From: Bacillus methanolicus | GTDB taxonomy: Bacteria; Bacillota; Bacilli; Bacillales; Cytobacillaceae | Reading direction: 5' to 3' | NCBI RefSeq assembly: GCF_008764295.1 | Contig: NZ_VTQX01000029.1 | Coordinates: 1 to 52,257 of the forward strand | DNA length: 52,257 nucleotides | Shown here: in pieces, positions 37,827 through 45,543 of the stretch | Numbering within the stretch: the stretch's first letter is position 1 | Layout: the number at the start of each line of letters is the position of its first letter | The notes under the pieces: generated by a model | What the model was told of the DNA's origin: nothing | The model's input: only the letters and a program-made list of their open reading frames with translations | Databases searched by the model: none | Made by a program: the position numbers and the translations under genes

Positions 37827-38205
37827 GTTGTGCAGCGGGCAGAAAATTACTGGTGAATTTGTGTAGCACAAGCATCTTGTCCCCGCTTTATCGGTCCCAC
37901 AGCTCCCTTTTACAATCCTATTTTCGCCTGACGAAGCATTAATTAGTATTTGATTAGGCGGAAAAAAAGAATTGGAGTGTGTCTTGATGGAGCGTTCATG
38001 AGGTCGTAATTGAAGGGAAAGCGGTGGGAGTGTGTCCACCGCGTTAAGTATTCATGAGGACAGGAAAAGAGAAAAAAGGGAAGACCGTGCCCGCATAGAA
38101 AAGGGAGAAGGGCTAATAACGTCTGCTCCCTGTCAAACAAAAAGTTGAAAAGGCTAGAACACAAGACACTTTAGCAACGATCATACACGAAGCTTTTATT
38201 AACGC
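37827..38205. other. About 380 bp without a recognisable gene
   Basis: No credible frame. One perfect hairpin, GCGGTGG (38021-38027)/CCACCGC (38036-38042), without a T-tract. It separates converging crh and clpP transcription. Confidence 0.5.
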
Positions 38206-38257
38206 AAAAAAAGACTGTTTCCATCAAGCGTAGTTAAATCGCCTAATGGAAACAGTC
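38206..38257 (-). terminator. Terminator of clpP
   Basis: GACTGTTTCCAT (38213-38224) and ATGGAAACAGTC (38246-38257) form a perfect 12-bp stem; on the minus strand seven T follow. Confidence 0.88.
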
Positions 38258-38271
38258 CTTAAATTACAAGA

Positions 38272-38871
38272 TTATTTTTTTTCGTCTAATGTGTTGCGAG
38301 TAATGATATGGTCTACTAAGCCGTATTCTTTAGCTTTTTCAGCAGTCATGAAGTTATCGCGATCCGTATCCTTTGCAATAACATCAAGCGGTTGACCTGT
38401 ACGCTCAGATAGAATCGTATTAAGCTTTTCACGAAGGAATAAAATGCGTTTTGCTGCGATCTCGATCTCCGTTGCTTGTCCTTGAGCACCACCAAGCGGT
38501 TGGTGAATCATAACTTCAGCGTTTGGAAGAGCGTAACGCTTACCTTTTTCACCAGCTGCTAATAGGAAAGCACCCATGGAAGCAGCCATACCGATACAAA
38601 TTGTTTGCACATTAGGCTTTAAATACTGCATCGTATCATAAATTGCCATACCAGCAGTGATACTGCCACCTGGGCTATTAATGTAAAGAGTGATATCCTT
38701 TTCAGGGTTTTCAGCTTCTAAGAAAAGTAATTGAGCAACAATGGAGTTAGCGACATTATCATCAATCGCACTTCCAAGCATAATGATGCGATCTTTTAAA
38801 AGGCGAGAATAAATGTCATACGCACGTTCACCACGATTTGTCTGTTCAATAACTGTAGGGATCAAATTCAT
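38272..38871 (-). CDS. clpP: ATP-dependent Clp protease proteolytic subunit
   Basis: 199 residues from ATG 38871 (AAAGGAGG just upstream); the longer frame to 38976 reads through the promoter. Catalytic triad Ser98 ([10 protein letters not shown]), His123 (MIHQPLGG) and Asp172 (DTDRDNFM). Forms the 14-subunit chamber used with ClpX, ClpC and ClpE. A CtsR operator overlaps its promoter. Confidence 0.97.
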   Translation of the reverse strand: MNLIPTVIEQTNRGERAYDIYSRLLKDRIIMLGSAIDDNVANSIVAQLLFLEAENPEKDITLYINSPGGSITAGMAIYDTMQYLKPNVQTICIGMAASMGAFLLAAGEKGKRYALPNAEVMIHQPLGGAQGQATEIEIAAKRILFLREKLNTILSERTGQPLDVIAKDTDRDNFMTAEKAKEYGLVDHIITRNTLDEKK

Positions 38872-38967
38872 TTTATGTTCCTCCTTTAAATGGTTATAAA
38901 TTCTGTCAGAGAATCTGTAAAAACAAAAGTATGCACCTTTAAGACAAATACTACTGTTATGTAAGTT

Positions 38968-38997
38968 ATGATACACTGATAGTCAAAAAAGGTCAAA
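38968..38997 (-). promoter_or_regulatory. clpP promoter with CtsR operator
   Basis: On the minus strand TTGACC (38996-38991), 17-bp spacer, TATCAT (38973-38968). Overlapping the -35 and spacer on the plus strand is AGTCAAA-AAA-GGTCAAA (38981-38997), an exact match to the CtsR heptad repeat (R-GTCAAA-NAN-R-GTCAAA). This indicates heat- and stress-induced clpP expression. Confidence 0.85.
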
Positions 38998-39133
38998 CAA
39001 TTCGATTGGATCTTGAGCAAGATTTCTTCGACTTTTTTCACCATGAGAAAATATGTATTGTCCACTTCTCATCATAACCAAACTGAAATGATTTAAACAC
39101 AGTGGATTGTAAGGGCAATGAGAATATTCTCAC

Positions 39134-39162
39134 TTGAAAAACAGGCAGACATGGCATATAAT
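39134..39162 (+). promoter_or_regulatory. Promoter of tRNA-Arg
   Basis: TTGAAA (39134-39139), 17-bp spacer, TATAAT (39157-39162), 35 bp before the tRNA. Confidence 0.8.
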
Positions 39163-39196
39163 AGGGAAGCGTCCAAATTTGGCGCATCGTTAATTT

Positions 39197-39268
39197 GCCC
39201 TCGTGGTGCAACGGATAGCACGTAAGATTCCGGTTCTTAAAATGGGGGTTCGATTCCCTCCGAGGGCG
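39197..39268 (+). tRNA. tRNA-Arg (anticodon CCG)
   Basis: 72 nt. Acceptor stem GCCCTCG/CGAGGGC, D-arm GTGC..GCAC, anticodon stem TAAGA/TCTTA with loop TTCCGGT (anticodon CCG), T-loop TTCGATT closed by GGGGG/CCCTC. CCA is not encoded. Its 3' end abuts the integrase gene and is the likely prophage attachment site. Confidence 0.93.
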
Positions 39269-39281
39269 CTAAATGGCTGAT

Positions 39282-39354
39282 AAATAAGGTTTTTTCAAAG
39301 GTTTAAGATTTTTATGTCCGACTTTTGTCCGACTACCTTGAAAAAACCTTATTT
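39282..39354. repeat. Attachment-arm region: inverted repeat and paired TGTCCGACT direct repeats
   Basis: AAATAAGGTTTTTTCAA (39282-39298) and its complement (39338-39354) flank two TGTCCGACT copies at 39315-39323 and 39326-39334, 11 bp apart (one helical turn). The right arm overlaps the integrase stop. The direct repeats look like arm-type integrase sites; the inverted repeat may also end integrase transcription. Roles inferred from position between tRNA and integrase. Confidence 0.55.
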
Positions 39355-40494
39355 TGTTTGTCCTAACCAAGTACTCATAAATTTATTTATTTTTTCATTA
39401 TTTAACTGTTCGGAACGCTTAGACATGTGCCCATAAGTATTTAATAAAATGGATTTATCTGTATCTCCTAATCGAGCACCAATATAATTTATGTCCGCCA
39501 CATCAGACTCCCAAAGGATGGTTTCGTGAGTATGTCTAAACATGTGTGGAGTTGTATGCATTAGTCCATGTCTTTTACATGTTTTATCTAAAGCGCTTCC
39601 GTAGTTGGACATTTTTACTAAATCACCTAGTTGATTAATAAATAAGAGTTTTGGACGTTTTTTTAATTTCATCACGATTTCAGCTCGAATTTTCAACCAT
39701 TCTTGCAATCGTTCTAATGTAAATTCATCTAAAGCTATAACCCGTTCACCTGATTCTCCAGTTTTTGTAGTAGGTTTTACAGAATATTTACCAGAATTAT
39801 TAACATAAGTTTTATCGATCTTAAGTGTTCCTTTTTCTAGATCAAGATCATCAATGGTTAAAGCGCATATTTCACCAATACGAGCTCCAGTAGCAACAAG
39901 AGTATGAGTAATATAAAGATAGTGTGGATACTCCTTTTCCCAATCCATTTTTGCATGTTTAATTAATTCTAGATAATCATCTAATTCGAGGAATTTTTTC
40001 TTTTTAGCTTTCTTTGTAATCTTTGGATAGTTTACTCTTGCAGCAGGATTCTTATGCATTAAATCCAAATCCATTGCTTCTGTGAACGCTTCACTAATTG
40101 TTGAATTCATGCGTTGTAAGGTGCTTTTTGAATAGTTTTTTGCAAGCTCATTTATCGATTTTTGATAAGATGGCCTGTCAATTTCGCTTAATCTAATATA
40201 CCCACTAACTTCACAAATCATTTTTATATGGAGTTTTATATTTTTTTCAGTTCCAGGTTCGACGGTTCCTTTTTTGTAAGTGTCAAACCACCAATTTAGA
40301 TAATCAATAAGGAATTGCCCTGAAGAAGAAGGATCATAGCCTTTTTTGATTTTGCTTTCCATTTCTCTTGCAGCATGTTTTGCCTCAGTTTTGGATTTAA
40401 AACCACTTCTTGTTAGTTCTTTCTTTTCTCCAGTTTTACGATCGATGTACGAAATGCGGTACTCCCAAGTGCTTCTTTTTCTAAAACTAGCCAT
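39349..40494 (-). CDS. Prophage tyrosine-recombinase integrase
   Basis: 381 residues. N-terminal arm-binding domain (WEYRISYIDRKTGEKK, TEAKHAARE), SAM-like core-binding domain (about 60-160), catalytic domain with Arg in ATGARIGEICAL, HMFRHTH (H-x-x-R), and Tyr in LLNTYGHMS. It would insert the phage at the tRNA-Arg 3' end. AAAGGAGGA precedes the ATG. Confidence 0.95.
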   Translation of the reverse strand: MASFRKRSTWEYRISYIDRKTGEKKELTRSGFKSKTEAKHAAREMESKIKKGYDPSSSGQFLIDYLNWWFDTYKKGTVEPGTEKNIKLHIKMICEVSGYIRLSEIDRPSYQKSINELAKNYSKSTLQRMNSTISEAFTEAMDLDLMHKNPAARVNYPKITKKAKKKKFLELDDYLELIKHAKMDWEKEYPHYLYITHTLVATGARIGEICALTIDDLDLEKGTLKIDKTYVNNSGKYSVKPTTKTGESGERVIALDEFTLERLQEWLKIRAEIVMKLKKRPKLLFINQLGDLVKMSNYGSALDKTCKRHGLMHTTPHMFRHTHETILWESDVADINYIGARLGDTDKSILLNTYGHMSKRSEQLNNEKINKFMSTWLGQTK

Positions 40495-40540
40495 AAGAAT
40501 CCTCCTTTTTAAGAATGTATGTTCTATTTTTGTGTAAACT

Positions 40541-40565
40541 AAAAGCCTTTAGTAAGGCTTTTTAA
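40541..40565. terminator. Small hairpin between integrase and the next gene
   Basis: AAAAGCC (40541-40547) and GGCTTTT (40556-40562), T-rich on both sides; could act in either direction, probably ending the leftward unit at 40615. Confidence 0.5.
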
Positions 40566-40614
40566 ATTTATTGATGGAATTTTCTATGTTGATGAAAATT
40601 AACTTCGTTCTATC

Positions 40615-41301
40615 TTATAAGAATAGCCTGATTATTCCAACCGTTGCACTAATAGCTGCTATTCCAATTCCAATAGACCAAGTTATAATATTTGATTTCA
40701 TATTATTAATTTTTGATTCGACAAAATCTTGTCGTGCAATATTATTATCATTTAGTGATTTAGTGACTAATACCGCAACTTCAGAAGTAGAAGGCTTATC
40801 TTTTAAACCATCTGCCACGATACTCATGATATCAGATTTGGTAGGTAGGGTATCTATTTTTCGTGTTAAAGTTTCAAAAGTCTTTTCAAATGATTTTGTT
40901 CTTTCATCTATACGTCCGACTGTTTCACGTACATCATTTAATCTCTCCTCAATTCTGGTTATTTGTTCCACAATTGATTCCTCCTCCTCTGAACTCGAAA
41001 TTACGCTTTTGAATTCTGCAAGTTCACTAGAAATTTGCTCTAATTCTTTATTTATTTCTGAGGTCTCACTGATATACTTAGTAAAAAATTTTTTGAACCA
41101 TTGATACTTTTCTTCGAAATTTTCTTCTCTATATAGATTGTTTGAATTAGTTATGAAAGTAGTTGCTAATTCTTGCTTAATGGGATCTTTCTTTTTAAGT
41201 ACAAACATGTCAGGGTGAATATATTTTAAGTATTCATTACCTTTTTTTCTTTCAGATGCAATAATATGATCATTTGAAATCACGAGCTTAAGATTACTCA
41301 T
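40615..41301 (-). CDS. Coiled-coil protein with C-terminal membrane anchor, unknown
   Basis: 228 residues. Residues 1-80 form a charged N-terminal part; about 80-145 is a heptad-rich coiled coil (INKELEQISSELAEF, EQITRIEERLNDVRETV). A second helical part follows, and a C-terminal membrane helix (IITWSIGIGIAAISATVGIIRLFL) at about 203-228. No family recognised. Its start overlaps the upstream gene by 8 bp, so the two are translationally coupled. The place between integrase and the lysogeny genes is typical of lysogenic conversion or phage-defence cargo; that function is only inferred. Confidence 0.75.
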   Translation of the reverse strand: MSNLKLVISNDHIIASERKKGNEYLKYIHPDMFVLKKKDPIKQELATTFITNSNNLYREENFEEKYQWFKKFFTKYISETSEINKELEQISSELAEFKSVISSSEEEESIVEQITRIEERLNDVRETVGRIDERTKSFEKTFETLTRKIDTLPTKSDIMSIVADGLKDKPSTSEVAVLVTKSLNDNNIARQDFVESKINNMKSNIITWSIGIGIAAISATVGIIRLFL

Positions 41302-41944
41302 CTAGATCAGATCCAAATTCACTCATAATATCTTCGAAGTTACCGGAATTTTTCATCAACTCAAATAAATAGTATCCAATTTGGTTAATTTTTTCTGTTG
41401 ATACATCAAAATCCTTTTTGCCTAATACGAAAGAGAGATGTCCCATCAATTTAATAATCATTTCGGCTAAATCATCAGGATCTGCATGAATGGAAAACTG
41501 TTTCATATCCCCTCTAAGTAAAGTTAAACGAGTGAATGGATTAACATTATTGCTGAGAAATTGGAAAGTACTAAATTTTAAAGGGTCTTCAAGACCTACA
41601 AATGCAGTCATAATTAGTAAACCATGACTACTTATTAACTTCTTTATTTCTATGTCGAACTTCGAATCTGGCTCTTTTTCATCTTTCGATAGACCATAGT
41701 GCAGAACATATAATATATATTCTGAAGCATCTGGTCCAATTAAATTTGGGAAAAATGATTCACGTAAATTAACAAGATAAAACGGATAATTCTCTGGTAA
41801 TCTTAAAGGGGTAATTAGATTTTCGATTTCTTGAAAAATTCTAGGATTTTTCTTATAAATAGCCTGTAACTCTCTACGTCCAACAGCTAATTGTTCCGGA
41901 TTAACTGATGTACCTTCCACCACTTTAATTGATTCATGTATCAT
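41294..41944 (-). CDS. Unknown 216-residue soluble prophage protein, partner of the membrane gene
   Basis: No family recognised. No Cys-rich motif, P-loop, nuclease or TIR motif seen; predicted mostly helical, with LRLPENYPFYLVNLRESFFPNLIG and an acidic C-terminus (FEDIMSEFGSDLDE). AAGGGTGA precedes the ATG. Forms a two-gene unit with the coiled-coil membrane protein at 40615-41301. A sensor/effector pair for superinfection exclusion is conceivable but not shown. Confidence 0.72.
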   Translation of the reverse strand: MIHESIKVVEGTSVNPEQLAVGRRELQAIYKKNPRIFQEIENLITPLRLPENYPFYLVNLRESFFPNLIGPDASEYILYVLHYGLSKDEKEPDSKFDIEIKKLISSHGLLIMTAFVGLEDPLKFSTFQFLSNNVNPFTRLTLLRGDMKQFSIHADPDDLAEMIIKLMGHLSFVLGKKDFDVSTEKINQIGYYLFELMKNSGNFEDIMSEFGSDLDE

Positions 41945-42006
41945 TTGTTATCACCCTTATTATATACTTTTTTCTAATGTAGGTAATGAATGAAACCTTT
42001 TATTTT

Positions 42007-42594
42007 TTATCCATACCATTCTATACTCCCCAATCGCTCCTTTAAGGTTATAAAGCCATCCACTTTATGTTCAAATGTTAGTCTTAATCTATATTGTGCA
42101 AAATCTTCAGTAACAACGAAATGGTCAGCAATATCTGATATCAAAACAGGCTCATTAACTGCTGTAGCATAAATCCTTTTTAAAAACTTCGCGGGCATGA
42201 GTAAATAGGCTGCCATTCGTTTTGCTTGATTCTCCATTTTTAAAATATAATGCTTGTCCAAATTCAACTGATTTGCATAGTGCGAATAACAATGGCAAAA
42301 CTCCTCAGCTAGTAACAACTTTTTTTCGACTGCATCTAAATCAGACCTTAAGAAGATCGTCCCTTTTCTCGCTTTTGGTTTAGGGACAGAAAAGGCCTTT
42401 AGATGTTTTATAGAATCATAGTTTAAATGCATGTCTATAAAGTCTAACTCTAAAGGCTTAATAGAAATACCATATCTCCAACAGATATCATACATATCAA
42501 TTTCATCTGGATTTTTGTATTTAAAGTGAGAAAGAACTTTATTAGCTTGTTGTTCCCAGTGGTCTGATTTTATTTTGCTCTTCGTAAGTTGCAT
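42007..42594 (-). CDS. ImmA/IrrE-family metallopeptidase-like protein
   Basis: 195 residues. The zinc motif region reads LLLAEEFCHCYSHY, where the first His of HExxH is Glu (E-E-F-C-H), as seen in some phage members of the family. The downstream QAKRMAAYLLMP matches the third-ligand helix (usually with E..A..FA). ImmA cleaves phage repressors to start induction; the repressor at 43467 is the probable target. The altered motif leaves activity uncertain. Confidence 0.82.
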   Translation of the reverse strand: MQLTKSKIKSDHWEQQANKVLSHFKYKNPDEIDMYDICWRYGISIKPLELDFIDMHLNYDSIKHLKAFSVPKPKARKGTIFLRSDLDAVEKKLLLAEEFCHCYSHYANQLNLDKHYILKMENQAKRMAAYLLMPAKFLKRIYATAVNEPVLISDIADHFVVTEDFAQYRLRLTFEHKVDGFITLKERLGSIEWYG

Positions 42595-42642
42595 GCAACA
42601 ACATCCCCATTTGAATTAGCGATTAATAAAAGTAGTAATTCA

Positions 42643-43404
42643 TTATTGATTTAAGTTTCTGTATGATTCGATTTCTTTTTCTAGCAATAATAGGTGCGTG
42701 GAGGGGCTATCATAATATATCTCCTCTAATCTTTCATTTGTTTTTTTAAGTGTTTTCTTTTCATCTTCAGTTAGGCCACCCCACAATGCCTGAAGTTTAT
42801 AATAATCTTCGGTTTCTGCTTCAAATAATGATTCTTGTGTAGAAAAACTGTCTGGATAAGCTTCCTCGAGCCTTTTCTTAGTTGACATTAACCTGGTAGG
42901 AATATCTTCAACATTCGATGACGATTCTGTTTCAGCGTTGTGGATAGTTTCTGCTATATTCGTGGTAGTTTCATAAATAGAGTTTGAAATTTTTGTCAAA
43001 GTAATATTTGGATCTATTTTTAAAAAATACTCATTTGCATTATTTACTTCATTCAAGAAATTCTCTTTAAAATGCTCACTATTTAAGTCTGAATTTAATA
43101 ATGAAAAGTTAGTTATCATTAGAGAAATTTCGGAGGAAAGGAGGATATAATCTGTGTAGTTTGTACCTTTTTTTGCTTTTTTCAGAAATTCACTCTCTGC
43201 TCCGTACAAGGTCTCAAATGAATTACATTCAATTTCTTCGTCTAAGGTAAGCTCACGGTGTTCGTTATAAGCTGTAACAAGAATATTGTGTATGTTGATG
43301 GCGTCAGCAAAAAATTCTTCCAATTCCACCTCTGTTGGTGGTTTAACACTACAACCCGAAACCAAAAAAATAAAAAAAATAAACGATAAAATTGATTTAT
43401 TCAT
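42643..43404 (-). CDS. Prophage-encoded lipoprotein, unknown function
   Basis: 253 residues. Lipoprotein signal ILSFIFFIFLVSGC with lipobox VSGC; the mature part is acidic, helical, with repeats of the form KRLEEAYPDSFSTQESLFEAE and ERLEEIYYDSPSTHLLLLEKE that look like two related segments. No family recognised. It lies between the repressor and ImmA genes. A surface lipoprotein expressed from a prophage often blocks DNA entry by related phages; inference only. Confidence 0.75.
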   Translation of the reverse strand: MNKSILSFIFFIFLVSGCSVKPPTEVELEEFFADAINIHNILVTAYNEHRELTLDEEIECNSFETLYGAESEFLKKAKKGTNYTDYILLSSEISLMITNFSLLNSDLNSEHFKENFLNEVNNANEYFLKIDPNITLTKISNSIYETTTNIAETIHNAETESSSNVEDIPTRLMSTKKRLEEAYPDSFSTQESLFEAETEDYYKLQALWGGLTEDEKKTLKKTNERLEEIYYDSPSTHLLLLEKEIESYRNLNQ

Positions 43405-43466
43405 TCACATTACTCCTTCAATTATTGTTATAAAAGGCGTAAATGTCTAAGTCGCTATATTCTGAT

Positions 43467-43889
43467 TTATTCATCGATGCTACCAAATCCATTTCCAGAT
43501 TCATCATCTTCATCAGTATCTAGAATTTTTTTGACTTTATAAAGTTTAATCAGTTCCTTGACTTTAGATTCTGGATTTGAAGTTAAATCATTGAATAAAA
43601 TAGGATATTTTTTTAGCTCTTCAAATACCTTTTTTTCATCTTCACTTAAATCAATTTTTTTACCAGCAATAGAAATCTTCTTTGAATAAGTATCTGAAAT
43701 TCCTAGTAATTGATCAGTAGTAACTTCAAGTGCCTTAGAAATTTTAATAATTTCACTATCAGAAAGAGGTCTACTTCCTTTTTCAATACGATTCATGACA
43801 CTAACGTTAATATTTACTTTATCTGCTAAATCTTTTTGTTTCCATCCTTTTTTCTCTCGTAGTAATACGATTCTTTCTCCTATATTCAT
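43467..43889 (-). CDS. CI-like repressor, XRE family
   Basis: 140 residues. N-terminal helix-turn-helix (IVLLREKKGWKQKDLADKVNINVSVMNRIEKGSRPLS); the C-terminal part is short and acidic with no LexA peptidase domain, so inactivation would need ImmA. ATG 43889 is chosen by the ribosome site and the standard XRE start. Divergent from the Cro-like gene across a set of 17-bp operators. Confidence 0.88.
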   Translation of the reverse strand: MNIGERIVLLREKKGWKQKDLADKVNINVSVMNRIEKGSRPLSDSEIIKISKALEVTTDQLLGISDTYSKKISIAGKKIDLSEDEKKVFEELKKYPILFNDLTSNPESKVKELIKLYKVKKILDTDEDDESGNGFGSIDE

Positions 43890-43900
43890 TCTTTCACCAA

Positions 43901-44045
43901 CTTTCCATATTAGCAATATCATTTTACCATCTTTCTAATATAGAAAATTCAATTATTGCTAAAAAAGAAATTTTTTTATTATATTTTATTGACATTTCTA
44001 AAACGGCAATTTAATATAAGAATATGTAATTGCTGTTTTAGAAAT
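43901..44045. promoter_or_regulatory. Phage operator region with four to five 17-bp palindromes
   Basis: Consensus ATT(G/T)CT-N5-AG(C/A)AAT. Sites: 43931-43947 (CTTTCT-AATAT-AGAAAA), 43955-43971 (ATTGCT-AAAAA-AGAAAT), 43994-44010 (ATTTCT-AAAAC-GGCAAT), 44029-44045 (ATTGCT-GTTTT-AGAAAT), and a half site AGCAAT at 43912-43917. They overlap the divergent promoters of repressor and Cro-like gene. On the minus strand TGGTAAAAT near 43921-43929 is a possible extended -10 for the repressor. Confidence 0.8.
43989..44017 (+). promoter_or_regulatory. Rightward early promoter
   Basis: TTGACA (43989-43994), 17-bp spacer, TAATAT (44012-44017). The spacer is filled by the operator at 43994-44010, so repressor binding would shut it off. 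Confidence 0.8.
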
Positions 44046-44060
44046 TGAAGGAGGGATGAT

Positions 44061-44285
44061 ATGCAAACCTTAGATTTAGAATATATTAAAAATCGTAGGC
44101 AGTCTTTAGACATTTCGTTACAAGTAATGGCTGAATCACTTGGTTTTAAAAATGCCTCAACCTATCTCAAATATGAGAATGGTACTTATACATTTAAAGC
44201 AGACCAACTTCCAATACTCGCAAGTGTATTAAAATGTCAAATTAAAGATTTTTTTAACTTAAAAATTGCTAAAACAGCAATCTGA
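44061..44285 (+). CDS. Cro-like XRE-family regulator
   Basis: 74 residues. Helix-turn-helix: LDISLQVMAESLGFKNASTYLKYENGTYTF. GGAGGGATG-type ribosome site at the start. First gene of the rightward early operon; its last codons contain another copy of the phage operator. Confidence 0.82.
   Translation: MQTLDLEYIKNRRQSLDISLQVMAESLGFKNASTYLKYENGTYTFKADQLPILASVLKCQIKDFFNLKIAKTAI
44265..44281. promoter_or_regulatory. Perfect copy of the phage operator inside the cro-like gene end
   Basis: ATTGCT-AAAAC-AGCAAT, a perfect palindrome in the half-sites and the best match to the 17-bp consensus. It lies 220 bp downstream of the main cluster. Confidence 0.75.
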
Positions 44286-44303
44286 ATAAGGGAGGACCAC
44301 ATC

Positions 44304-44450
44304 ATGAACATCACAGAAAAAGTCTTCTGGGCAGAATTAAAACTTAAGGTATTATATGCTGCCATGATGATAAATGATGGCTACACCAACGAAGATGTGA
44401 TCAATCAGCTAATGGAAATTCTAGACTTACTTGAAAATACCAAACCTTAG
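44304..44450 (+). CDS. Small early phage protein, 48 residues
   Basis: MNITEKVFWAELKLKVLYAAM, then NDGYTNEDVINQLMEILDLL; probably helical. AGGGAGG precedes the ATG by a good distance. Tight packing with the genes on both sides supports it. Function unknown. Confidence 0.65.
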   Translation: MNITEKVFWAELKLKVLYAAMMINDGYTNEDVINQLMEILDLLENTKP

Positions 44451-44462
44451 GAGGTGACAAAC

Positions 44463-44738
44463 TTGCTTAATGTTCAGATAGACCATAAACAAATCGAACA
44501 TCAATTCCATGAAGAATTACAAAAGCACCTTGATGAAATTGCTAACCGAACAGTTTTTTGGGATATGAAAGAACTTTGTCGTCAAACATGCATGAGTGAA
44601 CCTTTTATTAAAGAGCAGTTCTTTTTTGACCCGCGATTTCCTAAATTTCGAGTAGGTAGGAAATGGCTGTTTCCAGCTAAGCAAACCGAAAAATTTTTGC
44701 TCCAGTGGTTGAGCGAGCAGACATCTTATTTTAGATAG
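44463..44738 (+). CDS. DUF771 phage protein
   Basis: 91 residues from TTG 44463, which is 6-7 bp from AGGAGGTG; GTG 44454 lies within that site. The core VFWDMKELCRQTCMS, FFFDPRFPKFRVGRKWLFP, KFLLQWL is the DUF771 pattern, an excisionase-like winged-helix family common in early regions of Gram-positive phages. DNA binding is likely. Confidence 0.8.
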   Translation: MLNVQIDHKQIEHQFHEELQKHLDEIANRTVFWDMKELCRQTCMSEPFIKEQFFFDPRFPKFRVGRKWLFPAKQTEKFLLQWLSEQTSYFR

Positions 44739-44750
44739 GAGGATCACCTA

Positions 44751-45422
44751 ATGAGCCAGCTTGTCTTTTTAGTAAACAATGAACCAGTAACCGACAGCCT
44801 AACAATTGCTGATGTTTTCCAAAAACGTCATGACTCTGTTATTCGTGACATCGAAAATCAAATCATCAAACTTTATGAAGCAGGGGAAGAAGAATTTTCA
44901 CTCCACAACTTTGTGGAGTCAACCTACTCAAACGAAAGAGGTAGGAAGTATAGAAAGTTCAATCTCACAGAAGATGCTTTCACTCTCGTTGCCATGTCTT
45001 ATGTGACTCCGGAAGCAATGAAGATGAAAGTAAAGTTTATTCAAGAATTTAAGAGAATGAGAGAGCAGCTTAACCAACCAAAAGTGCTAAGTGAGAGAGA
45101 ACAATTGATCGCCTCAATGAAAATGACAATTGAAACATCAGAAAAAGTTGAGCAAATCGAGAACAAAGTAATTTCTCTAGAACAAAAGATTGATGAACAA
45201 ATCACATTAACCAGCGGAGAACAACGCAGGCTCCAAAAAGGAATTGCTCAAAGAGTTTACGAGATTGAGAGTGACCAAGTATTACGCTCAAAGTTGTTCA
45301 GAGAATTACACCGAGAAATCAAGGATCGCTTCGGTGTTGCATCCTATAAGGACGTCAAGAGGAAGGAGCTACAATCAGCCCTTCGGTACATAGAAAATTG
45401 GGTGCCGAGAAAAACAGCATAA
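44751..45422 (+). CDS. Rha-family phage regulator with C-terminal ORF6C domain
   Basis: 223 residues. Rha N-terminal domain (ADVFQKRHDSVIRDIENQI, FVESTYSNERGRKYRKFNLTEDAF), coiled linker (VEQIENKVISLEQKIDEQ), then ORF6C domain (VLRSKLFRELHREIKDRFGVASYKDVKRKEL). Such proteins are antirepressor-type regulators in phages. A pair of mutually exclusive hairpins follows the stop codon. Confidence 0.9.
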   Translation: MSQLVFLVNNEPVTDSLTIADVFQKRHDSVIRDIENQIIKLYEAGEEEFSLHNFVESTYSNERGRKYRKFNLTEDAFTLVAMSYVTPEAMKMKVKFIQEFKRMREQLNQPKVLSEREQLIASMKMTIETSEKVEQIENKVISLEQKIDEQITLTSGEQRRLQKGIAQRVYEIESDQVLRSKLFRELHREIKDRFGVASYKDVKRKELQSALRYIENWVPRKTA

Positions 45423-45426
45423 TGAG

Positions 45427-45464
45427 GGCAGCACCGAGAAGCTGCCAGGCTTAAAATCGGTGCT
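45427..45464 (+). other. Two mutually exclusive hairpins after rha
   Basis: GGCAGC (45427-45432)/GCTGCC (45441-45446) and AGCACCGA (45430-45437)/TCGGTGCT (45457-45464) share the bases 45430-45432, so only one can form at a time. No T-tract follows. Could be an RNA switch, processing site or antitermination element in the early operon. Confidence 0.5.
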
Positions 45465-45543
45465 AGTTCCTACATATATAAATTTTACGAAATATTTAAG
45501 AAAAGAATATTCCAATTTTGAATAAGGGGGGGTGAGTACATAT

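Noticed and set aside
37773..38164. Small minus-strand frames between crh and clpP
   Set aside because: No ribosome sites, poor composition, and they run through the crh terminator and other hairpins.
40571..41104. 177-codon plus-strand frame opposite the coiled-coil gene
   Set aside because: Hydrophobic, Ser-rich shadow translation of the minus-strand gene, which has better composition, ribosome site and coupling with its neighbour.
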